A DNA stretch of 64,000 bases, from NCBI GenBank assembly GCA_023639215.1, contig CP097899.1:2543001-2607000 (forward strand), given 5' to 3'. Below are positions 25,411 to 33,997 of this stretch, in pieces. Below the pieces are notes generated by a model that was not told the origin of the DNA, ran no database searches, and saw nothing but the letters and a program-made list of their open reading frames with translations. How positions within the stretch are numbered: position 1 is the stretch's first letter; the number at the start of each line of letters is the position of its first letter. The stretch comes from Candidatus Pristimantibacillus lignocellulolyticus (lineage in GTDB: Bacteria; Bacillota; Bacilli; Paenibacillales; Paenibacillaceae). Position numbers and translations under genes: made by a program.

Positions 25411-26607
25411 ATGGGCGAAGAAAAATTAACACCTAGAATTAGATTTTCTGAATACAATGATGTTTGGGAACAGCGTAAGCTTGGTGAGTGCTTTAGAGAA
25501 CGCACCGAAAATATGCCAGACGGTGAGCTGATTTCAGTTACAATAAATGATGGTATAAAGAAATTTTCCGAACTTGGTCGCCACGACAGTTCTAATGAAG
25601 ATAAGTCAAAATACAAAAAAGTATGTGTTGGAGATATAGCTTACAATTCTATGAGGATGTGGCAAGGTGCAAGTGGTTATTCACCTTATGAGGGTATTGT
25701 AAGCCCAGCATATACGGTGCTTTCACCAAATGAAAAAGTTGATTCGAAATGTGTTTCATATCTTTTTAAGAACCTGGATATGATCCATACTTTTCAAATT
25801 AATTCTCAGGGAATAACCTCTGATACCTGGAATTTGAAATATCCTGCTTTGAGTGAAATAGAAATAAATCTTGCTAAAGATATTATGGAGCAAAAGGAAA
25901 TAGCCGCATATTTCTCCTACCTCGATACTCTTATCACCCTACGTCAGAAAGAGTATGATAAGTTGCTGACTGTAAAAAAAGCCATGTTGGAAAAAATGTT
26001 CCCTAAAAAAGGAATGAATGTCCCTGAAATTCGATTTAAGGGATTTACCGAACATTGGGAACGGCGTAAGGTTGGAGAAGTAACAGAAGAATTGGAGCAA
26101 TATACCACGCTTCAATCGGGATTTCCGTTGCTTACATCCTCAAGACGTGGGCTGATGATGCAAAATGAATACCGTGATAATACTTCTACGGATAACCAAG
26201 AAACGTTATTTAGCATTGTACCAATGGCGGCTTGTACATATCGGCATATGAGTGACGATGATATTTTTCATTTTAATATCAATGAAATTGTTGAAAATGG
26301 ACTTGTAAGCCGTGAATATCCCGTTTTTACAGCTTCAAAGGATAATAATCTGTTTGCAATCATTCAGTACTTGAATTCTAGCCCAGAATTCAGAGCTTTT
26401 TGTAGAGAGCAAAAAATGGGGGGAACTCGGACAAGGTTATATTACAAAAGCCTTTGTAGATTTGAGCTTTTGCTTCCGACGGAAAAAGAACAGGATCAAA
26501 TCGCTGCCGTTCTCAAGCATCTCGACAATCTTATCACCCTTCAACAGCGTAAGCTTGAAAAGCTAAAAAATATCAAGGCTAGTTGTTTAGAAAAAATGTT
26601 TGTGTAA
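25411..26607 (+). CDS. hsdS: Type I restriction-modification specificity subunit HsdS
   Basis: A 398-residue DNA-recognition subunit with two target-recognition domains. Each opens with the family motif (WEQRKLGECF near residue 24, WERRKVGEV near 216), and each is followed by the conserved helical spacer with the pattern LDxLITLxQxxxxKL (about 165-190 and 370-390), which sets the spacing between half-sites. Start ATG follows TTGGAGG, immediately after hsdM. The recognition sequence cannot be read from the protein. The gene is complete; I see no inverted-repeat partner hsdS or recombinase that would suggest phase variation. Confidence 0.92.
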   Translation: MGEEKLTPRIRFSEYNDVWEQRKLGECFRERTENMPDGELISVTINDGIKKFSELGRHDSSNEDKSKYKKVCVGDIAYNSMRMWQGASGYSPYEGIVSPAYTVLSPNEKVDSKCVSYLFKNLDMIHTFQINSQGITSDTWNLKYPALSEIEINLAKDIMEQKEIAAYFSYLDTLITLRQKEYDKLLTVKKAMLEKMFPKKGMNVPEIRFKGFTEHWERRKVGEVTEELEQYTTLQSGFPLLTSSRRGLMMQNEYRDNTSTDNQETLFSIVPMAACTYRHMSDDDIFHFNINEIVENGLVSREYPVFTASKDNNLFAIIQYLNSSPEFRAFCREQKMGGTRTRLYYKSLCRFELLLPTEKEQDQIAAVLKHLDNLITLQQRKLEKLKNIKASCLEKMFV

Positions 26608-26625
26608 ATCAAGGAGGTGATTGAT

Positions 26626-29600
26626 ATGTCTGAAATTATATATACAGAAGAAAAAGACTTTGAAGACGCCGTCATTAAAGCCCTGATTGAATATGGTTGG
26701 GAACCGGATATTATACGATATCCTACCGAAAAAGATTTGATTCAAAACTGGGCAGATATTCTTTTCAATAATAACAAGCAGAATACACGTTTAAATGATT
26801 GTCCTCTGACTGTAGGTGAAATGGATCAGATTATAAACCAGGTAAAGGCTTTGCAGTCACCTCTTCGCCTGAATGAATTTATCAACGGTAGAAGTATTTC
26901 GATCACTCGCGATAACCCCGAAGATCAACTTCATCTTGGTAAAGAAGTTAGTTTGAAAATTTATGACCGCCAAGAAATTGCCTTAGGTCAAAGCCGTTAT
27001 CAAATTGTGCAGCAGCCACAATTCAAGACTAAGTCTCCCATTCTTAACAATAGACGCGGGGATCTTATGTTGCTTATCAACGGTATGCCAGTAATCCACC
27101 TAGAGCTAAAGCGTAGTGGTATCCCGGTCAGCGAAGCATATAACCAGATAGAGAAATATTCTCATGAAGGCGTATTCCGTGGAATCTTCTCTATGGTTCA
27201 GATTTTTGTGGCAATGCAGCCAAAGGAATCAGTTTATTTTGCCAATCCAGGTGAAGATGGTGTTTTTAATAAGGCATTCTACTTCCATTGGGCTGACTTT
27301 AATAATAACCCCATCAATGATTGGCATACTTTCGTATATAGGTTTTTGTCTATACCCATGGCACATACGTTAATTGGTTTCTATACTATCGCAGATACCG
27401 GTGATGGAATTCTTAAGGTAATGCGTAGCTATCAGTATTATGCTGCTGTTGGCATTGCTAACATTGTTGCGGAGAAGAAAAGCCACTGGGGTGATGGTAA
27501 TCAGCTGGGAGGCCACATTTGGCATACAACGGGCAGTGGTAAAACACTGACCAGTTTTAAGGCGGCTCAGTTGATCGCCAGCAACCATGATGCTGAGAAG
27601 GTGGTATTCTTGGTTGACCGTAAAGAGCTAGGTATTCAATCCTTAAAAGAGTACCGTTCTTTCGCATCTGAAAGTGAGTCAGTACAGGCAACTGAAAACA
27701 CCACAATTCTGACTTCTAAATTAAAAAGTGATGATCTTGATAATACACTAATTGTTACCTCTATTCAAAAACTTAGCAATATTACTGCAGAGGATATTGG
27801 TCTAAATGAAGCAGATCTCAAAGCTATACAGAGAAAACGTATGGTGATCATTATTGACGAATGCCATCGTTCTACATTTGGAGATATGCTAATTAATATC
27901 AAGAATACTTTTAAGAACGCTATTATTTTTGGTTTCACCGGAACACCAATTCAGGATTTAAATGCCAAGAAAGACAGCACCACACCTACTATTTTTGGCG
28001 ATGAAATCCATAGATATACATTAGGAGATGGAATTAGAGATAAGAATGTGCTTGGCTTTGATCCATACCTTGTTCGTATCTATGATGACAATGATTTGAG
28101 GGAACAAATTGCAAAGGAAAAAGCAAAAGCATCTTCTCAGCAGGAAGCCATGAGCGACCCAAAAAAGAAGAAAATGTTTCTCAAATATATGGATTCATCA
28201 CAGGTGAAAATGTACGGAGAGCTTGTTAATGGTAAATGGATTAGTGGTATAGAGGATTACATTCCAAACGAGCAGTATCAAACACCTGAATATAAGATGG
28301 GAATTATTACTGATATTAAAAAGAAATGGCCCCTTTACAGCCGAGACAGACAATTTCATGCTATTTTTGCAACCAGCAGTATTCCAGAAGCAGTAGAGTA
28401 CTATCGTCTGATGGTAAAGGAAATGCCGGAACTAACGATTACGGCTATGTTCGATCCGTCTATTGATAACGAGGGTGGGGGCTCTCTTGATAAGGAAGAC
28501 GGCATTGTAGAAATGTTGGATGCCTATAACAGTAAGTTCTCTCAATCTTTCACCTTTGCTTCTTACGATAAATTTCGTAAAGATGTTAGTTTGCGCATGT
28601 CACATAAAAAGCCTTATGAACGCTTGGGCAAAGATGAGCAAATTGACATTTTGATTGTTGTAAATCAAATGCTAACTGGATTTGATTCTAAGTGGGTTAA
28701 TACGTTATACCTAGATAAAGTTATGGAATACGAAAATCTTATCCAGGCATTTTCTAGAACCAACCGTCTCTATGATATGGCAGAGAAACCTTTCGGAATT
28801 ATAAAATACTACCGCCGTCCTAACACTATGGAGAAAAATATTGAAGCAGCGGTTAAAGCTTATTCAGGAGATGTTCCTTCTGGACTTTTTGTAGACAAGC
28901 TCCCAAACAACCTCAGACATATGAATACTCTGTTTTTGGGTATTGATCAGCTCTTCAAAAATGCTAATATTGAGAGCTTTGAAAAGTTACCAGAGGATTC
29001 AGCTACAATAGCAAAATTTGCTAAAGACTTCAAATTGTTTGTAACGCATTTGGAGGCTGCATTGATTCAGGGATTTGTATGGTCTAGAAAATTTTATCCA
29101 GACGAGAATCAGGTTGAGGATGCTATTGAAGTAGCACTTGATGAGATGACATTTTTGACCCTCCTTGCCCGATACAAAGAACTTTCTAGAGGCGGTGGCG
29201 GAGGCCGAGGCGGAGATGTTCCATACGAGGTGGATATTCATATCACTGAATATGATACTGGGAAAATTGACGCTAACTATATGAATTCCAATTTCGATAA
29301 GTATGTCACATTGATAAAGGGCGATACCGATCCCGAAATTGTGGCTGCGGCATTAAAAGAACTACATAGATCATTTTCCATGTTGTCCCAAGAGGAACAA
29401 CGCTACGCTGAACGATTTGTACATGCTGTAGAGAATGGAAAAGCAGGTTTAGTTCCTGGAAAAACCTTCAGGCAGTATATTGCAGATTACATGAAGGCAG
29501 ATGAATATGCCAGAATTAATCGTGTAGTTAGGCGACTTGGTTGTAGCTTTAATCTTCTTCGTGAACTGTTGGAGAGAAAAGTTAATAGTAGCACCCTTGA

Positions 29601-30606
29601 TAATTATGGTAAATTTACGGAACTTAAAAATTCGGTGAATAAAACTAAAGCCAGAAAGTTTTTTAAGCTTGTTCTCCGAAATGAGTATGTTGAACTTAGG
29701 TTAGCATTATATAGTGAGAAATATCTTCGTTCTTTCTTGTTAAGTGGAGGTCAAGATCCATTTCTATATGTGAATGACGAAGATATGTATACGCAGCCAA
29801 AGGTTAAAGAGACAAAATCAGATGTACAAAATATTGGTGTCGCTCTTACAGAAAATGATTATGTTGGAAAAAGGACAGTTTCGACAGTAAAAAGTGAAAT
29901 GCTAACCAACTGGTATTCTGAAAGTAAAGCAGTAGAAAGCATAGTAAAAACTGATTGCTTTGCCTTTGTGGAAAATAAGGTTTGTCTGGCATCTTATCAA
30001 TATATTCAACGAACTGACGATGGTCACCTTGAATTAACAGAATATGCAAAAGCCCATGAGGAAGAATGTTTCCTTCAATTCATTGTGGATGAAAATGACG
30101 GGAAATTGCACTATGTGAAACTTCCCGCAGCGAAAGCAGATGTGGCATTCAATTATTATGATGAGATAAGTGAAGAATTACTTAATCAATATGGACTAGT
30201 AAATGAAATGTCTAAAGAAATGCTGAAAGCTATCGGGGAATCAGAGTTTGGAGATGCATTGACAAAGCTTATGGGTAAACATATTTGCAATTACTCGGGT
30301 AGATTGTTGAAAAGTATAACCGGCTTGGACATCAGAACCATCAGTAATATGAAAAAAGGCGAAAACCTTACCAAGCTAAATGTTATTTCTGCTTGTCTCG
30401 GAATTCATATTCCATTTAGGGTAAGTGATCGAATGCTGCAATTAGCAGATCTAGGTTTAAGTATGACTTCGCCTGGTAAAATAGGTACGGATAATGAAAC
30501 TTATGATATGTTGTTACATCTTAAATGGGCTACTGATTATGGGGACGTGTATGATGAACTTAAAGAACAAAGTTTAGACTATCTTATTCATCAGCCGCCG
30601 TTATAA
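26626..30606 (+). CDS. hsdR: Type I restriction endonuclease subunit HsdR with extra C-terminal HTH-like domain
   Basis: Motor/nuclease subunit of 1326 residues. ATG 26626 is eight bases after AAGGAGG; the in-frame GTG at 26617 overlaps that ribosome site and is rejected. The PD-(D/E)XK nuclease is visible as Asp146 (RRGDLML) with Glu160 and Lys162 (LELKRSG). The SF2 translocase has Walker A HTTGSGKT (Lys306), DECH at 411-414 and FTGTPI. Usual HsdR is about 1000 residues. Here ~270 further residues end in LKSITGLDIRTISNMKKGEN and NVISACLGIHIPF, which fit an XRE-like helix-turn-helix. This tail is unusual for HsdR and could tie the subunit to DNA or to operon control. It closes the four-gene restriction operon and is followed by a terminator. 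Confidence 0.92.
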   Translation: MSEIIYTEEKDFEDAVIKALIEYGWEPDIIRYPTEKDLIQNWADILFNNNKQNTRLNDCPLTVGEMDQIINQVKALQSPLRLNEFINGRSISITRDNPEDQLHLGKEVSLKIYDRQEIALGQSRYQIVQQPQFKTKSPILNNRRGDLMLLINGMPVIHLELKRSGIPVSEAYNQIEKYSHEGVFRGIFSMVQIFVAMQPKESVYFANPGEDGVFNKAFYFHWADFNNNPINDWHTFVYRFLSIPMAHTLIGFYTIADTGDGILKVMRSYQYYAAVGIANIVAEKKSHWGDGNQLGGHIWHTTGSGKTLTSFKAAQLIASNHDAEKVVFLVDRKELGIQSLKEYRSFASESESVQATENTTILTSKLKSDDLDNTLIVTSIQKLSNITAEDIGLNEADLKAIQRKRMVIIIDECHRSTFGDMLINIKNTFKNAIIFGFTGTPIQDLNAKKDSTTPTIFGDEIHRYTLGDGIRDKNVLGFDPYLVRIYDDNDLREQIAKEKAKASSQQEAMSDPKKKKMFLKYMDSSQVKMYGELVNGKWISGIEDYIPNEQYQTPEYKMGIITDIKKKWPLYSRDRQFHAIFATSSIPEAVEYYRLMVKEMPELTITAMFDPSIDNEGGGSLDKEDGIVEMLDAYNSKFSQSFTFASYDKFRKDVSLRMSHKKPYERLGKDEQIDILIVVNQMLTGFDSKWVNTLYLDKVMEYENLIQAFSRTNRLYDMAEKPFGIIKYYRRPNTMEKNIEAAVKAYSGDVPSGLFVDKLPNNLRHMNTLFLGIDQLFKNANIESFEKLPEDSATIAKFAKDFKLFVTHLEAALIQGFVWSRKFYPDENQVEDAIEVALDEMTFLTLLARYKELSRGGGGGRGGDVPYEVDIHITEYDTGKIDANYMNSNFDKYVTLIKGDTDPEIVAAALKELHRSFSMLSQEEQRYAERFVHAVENGKAGLVPGKTFRQYIADYMKADEYARINRVVRRLGCSFNLLRELLERKVNSSTLDNYGKFTELKNSVNKTKARKFFKLVLRNEYVELRLALYSEKYLRSFLLSGGQDPFLYVNDEDMYTQPKVKETKSDVQNIGVALTENDYVGKRTVSTVKSEMLTNWYSESKAVESIVKTDCFAFVENKVCLASYQYIQRTDDGHLELTEYAKAHEEECFLQFIVDENDGKLHYVKLPAAKADVAFNYYDEISEELLNQYGLVNEMSKEMLKAIGESEFGDALTKLMGKHICNYSGRLLKSITGLDIRTISNMKKGENLTKLNVISACLGIHIPFRVSDRMLQLADLGLSMTSPGKIGTDNETYDMLLHLKWATDYGDVYDELKEQSLDYLIHQPPL

Positions 30607-30624
30607 GTCGATATTTTACTGATT

Positions 30625-30656
30625 AGACCGGATTATATGTCTGGTCTTTTTTTTTT
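30625..30656 (+). terminator. Terminator of the restriction-modification operon
   Basis: AGACCGGA pairs with TCTGGTCT (one G-U) around TTATATG, followed by eight or more T. Confidence 0.8.
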
Positions 30657-30728
30657 GAAATTTTTTGATGAACTTAATTCATCGGATATTTATTTGTCGT
30701 TAGTTATAAAAGCGACTTTTATTCTTAA

Positions 30729-30774
30729 ATAAGGAACAGTGTATATGAAAATATGTACTGTTCCTTATTTTTTT
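30729..30774 (+). terminator. Second terminator hairpin after hsdR
   Basis: ATAAGGAACAGT pairs with ACTGTTCCTTAT around a 16-base loop, followed by TTTTTTT. Confidence 0.75.
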
Positions 30775-31048
30775 GTCTCAAAAACACTATTTGCATGAAA
30801 GTGATCTTGCAAAATTAGTGGATTTTCAAAGTTAAGAAATAAAGATTGTCCGTTATTAAGGCTTTTTGATGATGAACTTTATTCAACGGGCAAAAAATCT
30901 AGAAATTATAAAATGAAATTACAAAAAAATATCAAATGCCTGATTTGCAATAAGGCAAAGGATACATATTGTTTCGCACTAATCCATCAGGATTGTTGTG
31001 TGATGCAATAGAAGTACCTTACCTTGTTGCGCTCATTTTCAGGACAAA

Positions 31049-31080
31049 GGGTCTGTGTACTTCTGCACAGACCTATTTTT
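31049..31080 (+). terminator. Hairpin with T-run in the leader of the phage module
   Basis: GGTCTGTG (31050-31057) pairs with CACAGACC (31066-31073), followed by TATTTTT. Lying 43 bases before the sigma-like gene, it could be the end of an upstream transcript or an attenuator. Confidence 0.6.
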
Positions 31081-31122
31081 GTGTCCTTTGCCGCCATTGC
31101 AGTCCGGCGGAGAGGATGCAAA

Positions 31123-31656
31123 ATGAAAATTACAATTCGCTATAATGACAAGCTAACAAATTTAGAGGTACCGGACGAGGACTTCACATTAATGATTGAT
31201 GCAGATTATGAGGACAGGCTATCTACTGCCGAGGATAAAGAAACGGTGGCCCGCCGTTTGCCACAGGAGATTATGGACGAGCGTTTCAACAAACCTGAGT
31301 ATAACAATTTGCACAAGTTTGATAGAAACAGAGGGATGCCAAAGAAGCCATTTCGTAAGGATGCTGAAGCCAAGGATGATACCGATCATATGGACTATTT
31401 TCCTGACAAATTAGATAAAAGGGCTCGTGAGAAAAAAGAAGAGTATGAATATTGCTGTGAGATTATTCGTAGCATTCTTAAGCCAAAACATTCAGAACCC
31501 TTTATTGCTGTATATCTTGATGGCATGTCAATGACTGACTATGCAAAAAGTGTAGGTGTAAGTAAAAGTGCTATTTCACATCGCTTGGCTACCGCTAAGA
31601 AAAATTTGAAAAAAGTTTTTCCGAATTCCTCAACTTTCCCCTCTTGCCACGGCTAA
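31123..31656 (+). CDS. Phage-type sigma-like HTH protein (sigma-70 region 4-like)
   Basis: A 177-residue protein starting at ATG 31123, seven bases after GGAGAGG; an upstream in-frame start at 31024 reads through a hairpin and is rejected. The C-terminal 55 residues (EPFIAVYLDGMSMTDYAKSV, then SAISHRLATAKKNLKKVF) fit sigma-70 region 4 helix-turn-helix. The charged N-terminal part matches nothing I know. Proteins of this kind head the replication module of many Firmicutes phages and related elements, as here. It may control early genes of the element. Confidence 0.7.
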   Translation: MKITIRYNDKLTNLEVPDEDFTLMIDADYEDRLSTAEDKETVARRLPQEIMDERFNKPEYNNLHKFDRNRGMPKKPFRKDAEAKDDTDHMDYFPDKLDKRAREKKEEYEYCCEIIRSILKPKHSEPFIAVYLDGMSMTDYAKSVGVSKSAISHRLATAKKNLKKVFPNSSTFPSCHG

Positions 31657-31702
31657 TAGGTAGAGGGTTGCACATAAAGGCTCTCGGAAAGAGGTGAACC
31701 AA

Positions 31703-31921
31703 ATGCAACACAATTTGAAAATCAGTGTTTCAAAAACTCCACAGTCTGGCGGGATTGTCACTTGCCGTAATGTCACTATAAGGGAACGTTTCCTTCGTTT
31801 CTTACTTGGTGATAAGCAGAAACTGACTATCCTTGTTCCGGGTTACACGGTACAGGAACTCGCCATCAGTGAGATTAAGGAGGGGGGATTAAACCATGAG
31901 CAAAATCAAACTACTCCTTGA
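31703..31921 (+). CDS. Small uncharacterised phage-module protein
   Basis: A 72-residue protein from ATG 31703, behind AGAGGTGAACC; an in-frame GTG at 31694 overlaps the ribosome site. The middle is basic (RERFLRFLLGDKQKL) and the end reads VQELAISEIKEGG. The 3' end overlaps the next gene by 26 bases. No family recognised with confidence; similar small proteins sit at this place in phage modules with DUF2800/DUF2815 genes. Confidence 0.6.
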   Translation: MQHNLKISVSKTPQSGGIVTCRNVTIRERFLRFLLGDKQKLTILVPGYTVQELAISEIKEGGLNHEQNQTTP

Positions 31922-32237
31922 TGTGGTTTCTGATATGCGTTCCTTGGCAGACAGCATACAAGCGGTTGCAGAAGTAATGGCGGGTAATGAACCTGTCAAA
32001 AAAGAAGAGCCGACTACATCTACAAAAGAGTCTGAGCCGAAGAAAACGGAAAAGCAAAAGAAGAAGGAAATTACGTTAGAGGAAGTCAGAGCGAAACTCG
32101 CTGAAAAGAGTCAAGCTGGCCTTACTGCCCAAGTGAGGGAGATTATTGAAAAATACGGAGGCTCTAAGTTAAGCGAAGTTGTCCCAAAACATTATGCAGA
32201 TATGCTAAAAGATGCGGAGGTACTTGGCAATGAGTGA
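31896..32237 (+). CDS. Small phage-module protein with charged linker (often labelled rrp5-like)
   Basis: A 113-residue protein behind AAGGAGGGG. An N-terminal helix (KLLLDVVSDMRSLADSIQAV) is followed by a Lys/Glu/Thr-rich linker (about 35-62) and a helical C-terminus resembling the short domain EEVRAKLAEKSQAGLTAQV..IIEKYGG seen in single-strand-binding partners of phages. Its last codons overlap the DUF2800 start (ATGAGTGA). Function unknown; the pattern suggests a protein-protein interaction role in replication. Confidence 0.65.
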   Translation: MSKIKLLLDVVSDMRSLADSIQAVAEVMAGNEPVKKEEPTTSTKESEPKKTEKQKKKEITLEEVRAKLAEKSQAGLTAQVREIIEKYGGSKLSEVVPKHYADMLKDAEVLGNE

Positions 32238-33378
32238 TCATGCAGTACTTTCTGCATCAGGGTCGCATAGGTGGTTGAACTGCCTTCCATCTGCAAGATT
32301 GGAACTGGAGTTCGCAAATAAAGAATCCAATGCAGCGGCAGAAGGCACTGCTGCACACAATCTTTGCGAACATAAACTTAAAAAAGCACTTCATATAAGA
32401 AACAAGCGTCCTGTTTCGCCTTATAACACCGACGAGATGGAAGAACACAGCGATGCCTATGTGGAATTTGTAATGGAACAGCTTGAATTGGCGAAGCAAA
32501 GCTGTACGGACCCGTTAGTACTTATTGAACAACGTCTTGATTTTTCCCGCTATGTACCACATGGGTTCGGAACAGGTGACTGCATCATCATTGCAGATAA
32601 AAAACTCCATATTATTGATTTCAAGTATGGCTTGGGTGTGTTGGTAGATGTGGTGGATAATCCTCAGATGAAATTGTACGCACTTGGAGCTTTGGAAATC
32701 TACGATAGCCTGTATGACATCGAGGAGGTTTCCATGACTATATTCCAACCGCGTAGAGAGAATGTCAGCACATGGACAATCCCAGTAGATGAGCTAAAAG
32801 ACTGGGCAGAAAATGAACTGATACCAAAGGCGAAGAAGGCCTATGATGGCGAAGGTGAATATCTTCCGGGTGAGTGGTGTACTTTTTGCCGAGCGGCTGT
32901 TAAATGTCGTGCAAGGGCTGAGGAAAAACTGAAACTAGCACAATTGGAGTTTAAATTGCCGCCCCTACTTACGGACTCAGAAATTGAGGAAGTTCTATCT
33001 AAACTAACCGACCTTACGAGGTGGGCAAATGAAATCATGGCCTATGCTACGGATGCTGCAGTCAATCACGGTAAGGAGTGGCAAGGATTTAAGATAGTTC
33101 AGGGTCGATCTATTCGCAAATATAAGGATGAAGGTGCTGTGGCTGAAGTAGCCAAGGCAAACGGATATAAGGATATTTACCGTCAGAGTCTCATTACCCT
33201 TACAGAAATGCAGAAGCTGATGGGCAAGACAAAATTTGAAGAAATCCTTGGTGGTCTCATACATAAGCCGCCAGGAAAGCCGACGCTGGTTCCACTTTCA
33301 GATAAGCGGCAAGCTATGAAACTATCAAACGTAAAAAACGAATTTAATGAAGTTATGGAGGAATTGGAAAATGAATAA
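32230..33378 (+). CDS. DUF2800 protein, Cas4/RecB-like nuclease fold
   Basis: A 382-residue protein from ATG 32230 (GGAGG at 32216-32220). N-terminal SASGSHRWLNCLPSARLE is the DUF2800 hallmark. Catalytic-looking residues of a PD-(D/E)XK nuclease occur in HIIDFKYGLG, and the Cys pair in GEWCTFCRAAVKCRARA resembles the C-terminal iron-sulfur cysteines of Cas4/AddB-type nucleases. It probably acts as an exonuclease in phage DNA recombination/replication. Its stop overlaps the DUF2815 gene start, and it is part of one tightly packed operon. Confidence 0.85.
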   Translation: MSDHAVLSASGSHRWLNCLPSARLELEFANKESNAAAEGTAAHNLCEHKLKKALHIRNKRPVSPYNTDEMEEHSDAYVEFVMEQLELAKQSCTDPLVLIEQRLDFSRYVPHGFGTGDCIIIADKKLHIIDFKYGLGVLVDVVDNPQMKLYALGALEIYDSLYDIEEVSMTIFQPRRENVSTWTIPVDELKDWAENELIPKAKKAYDGEGEYLPGEWCTFCRAAVKCRARAEEKLKLAQLEFKLPPLLTDSEIEEVLSKLTDLTRWANEIMAYATDAAVNHGKEWQGFKIVQGRSIRKYKDEGAVAEVAKANGYKDIYRQSLITLTEMQKLMGKTKFEEILGGLIHKPPGKPTLVPLSDKRQAMKLSNVKNEFNEVMEELENE

Positions 33379-33919
33379 TCAAAATAGAACGAAGGTTGTT
33401 ACAAGTATGAAAATACGTCTCAGCTACTTTCACGGATGGGAACCGGTATCCATTAATGGCGGAGCGGAAAAGTACAGTGTATCGGTATTGATTCCAAAGA
33501 CAGACAAGGAAACCATCAATGCAATCAATGCAGCAGTAGATGCAGCTATTGAAGAGGGCATCGCTAAGTTCGGTGGTAAGAAACCAAATAAGGCTGCCAT
33601 CAAACTGCCACTTAGAGATGGTGATGTAGAACGTGATGATGAGGCTTATAAAGGTCATTATTTTGTAAATGCCAACAGCAATACTCCACCTCAGATTGTA
33701 GACAAAGCGGTCAGACCTATCCTGGATCGTAACGAGGTTTACAGCGGTTGCTATGCCAGAGTGTCTCTAAATTTCTATGCTTTCAATTCTAACGGCAATA
33801 AGGGTGTGGCTTGCGGACTTGGCAATATACAGAAGGTAAGGGACGGAGAGCCTTTGGGCGGCAGAACCAATGCTGCGGATGATTTCACCACTGTTGAAGA
33901 TGATGATTTCTTGGCATAA
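33371..33919 (+). CDS. DUF2815 protein, probable single-strand DNA-binding protein
   Basis: A 182-residue protein from ATG 33371, with GGAGG nine bases upstream inside the end of the previous gene. It has the family pattern TSMKIRLSYFHGWEPV, YSVSVLIPKTDKETI, GHYFVNANS and YAFNSNGNKGVACGLGNIQK, and an acidic tail EDDDFLA like that of single-strand DNA-binding proteins, where it recruits partners. DUF2815 is found beside DUF2800 and family A polymerases in phages. The binding role comes from the acidic tail and the context. Confidence 0.82.
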   Translation: MNNQNRTKVVTSMKIRLSYFHGWEPVSINGGAEKYSVSVLIPKTDKETINAINAAVDAAIEEGIAKFGGKKPNKAAIKLPLRDGDVERDDEAYKGHYFVNANSNTPPQIVDKAVRPILDRNEVYSGCYARVSLNFYAFNSNGNKGVACGLGNIQKVRDGEPLGGRTNAADDFTTVEDDDFLA

Positions 33920-33997
33920 CAGCCGAATAACTAACCAAGCGAGGTGGCGGAGGATGTTCTTCTGCCATCTTGTCTGTATTGGAAAGGACGACAATAT

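Larger units (their letters stand above)
30657..31122. other. Intergenic region between restriction operon and phage module
   Basis: Contains a hairpin at 30729 and an attenuator-like hairpin at 31049. A short related pair GATGAACTTAATTCATCGG (about 30667) and GATGAACTTTATTCAACGG (about 30871) is also present. A 32-codon ORF (30913-31011) reads KCLICNK..DTYCF..HQDCC, a cysteine-rich pattern that could be a zinc-ribbon remnant, but it has no ribosome site. Confidence 0.4.

Noticed and set aside
25411..26607. Phase-variable specificity gene
   Set aside because: There is one hsdS only, with no inverted repeats, partial second copy or invertase nearby.
30913..31011. 32-codon Cys-rich ORF before the phage module
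   Set aside because: No ribosome site, and the cysteine spacing is not a clear zinc ribbon; kept only as a note in the intergenic entry.
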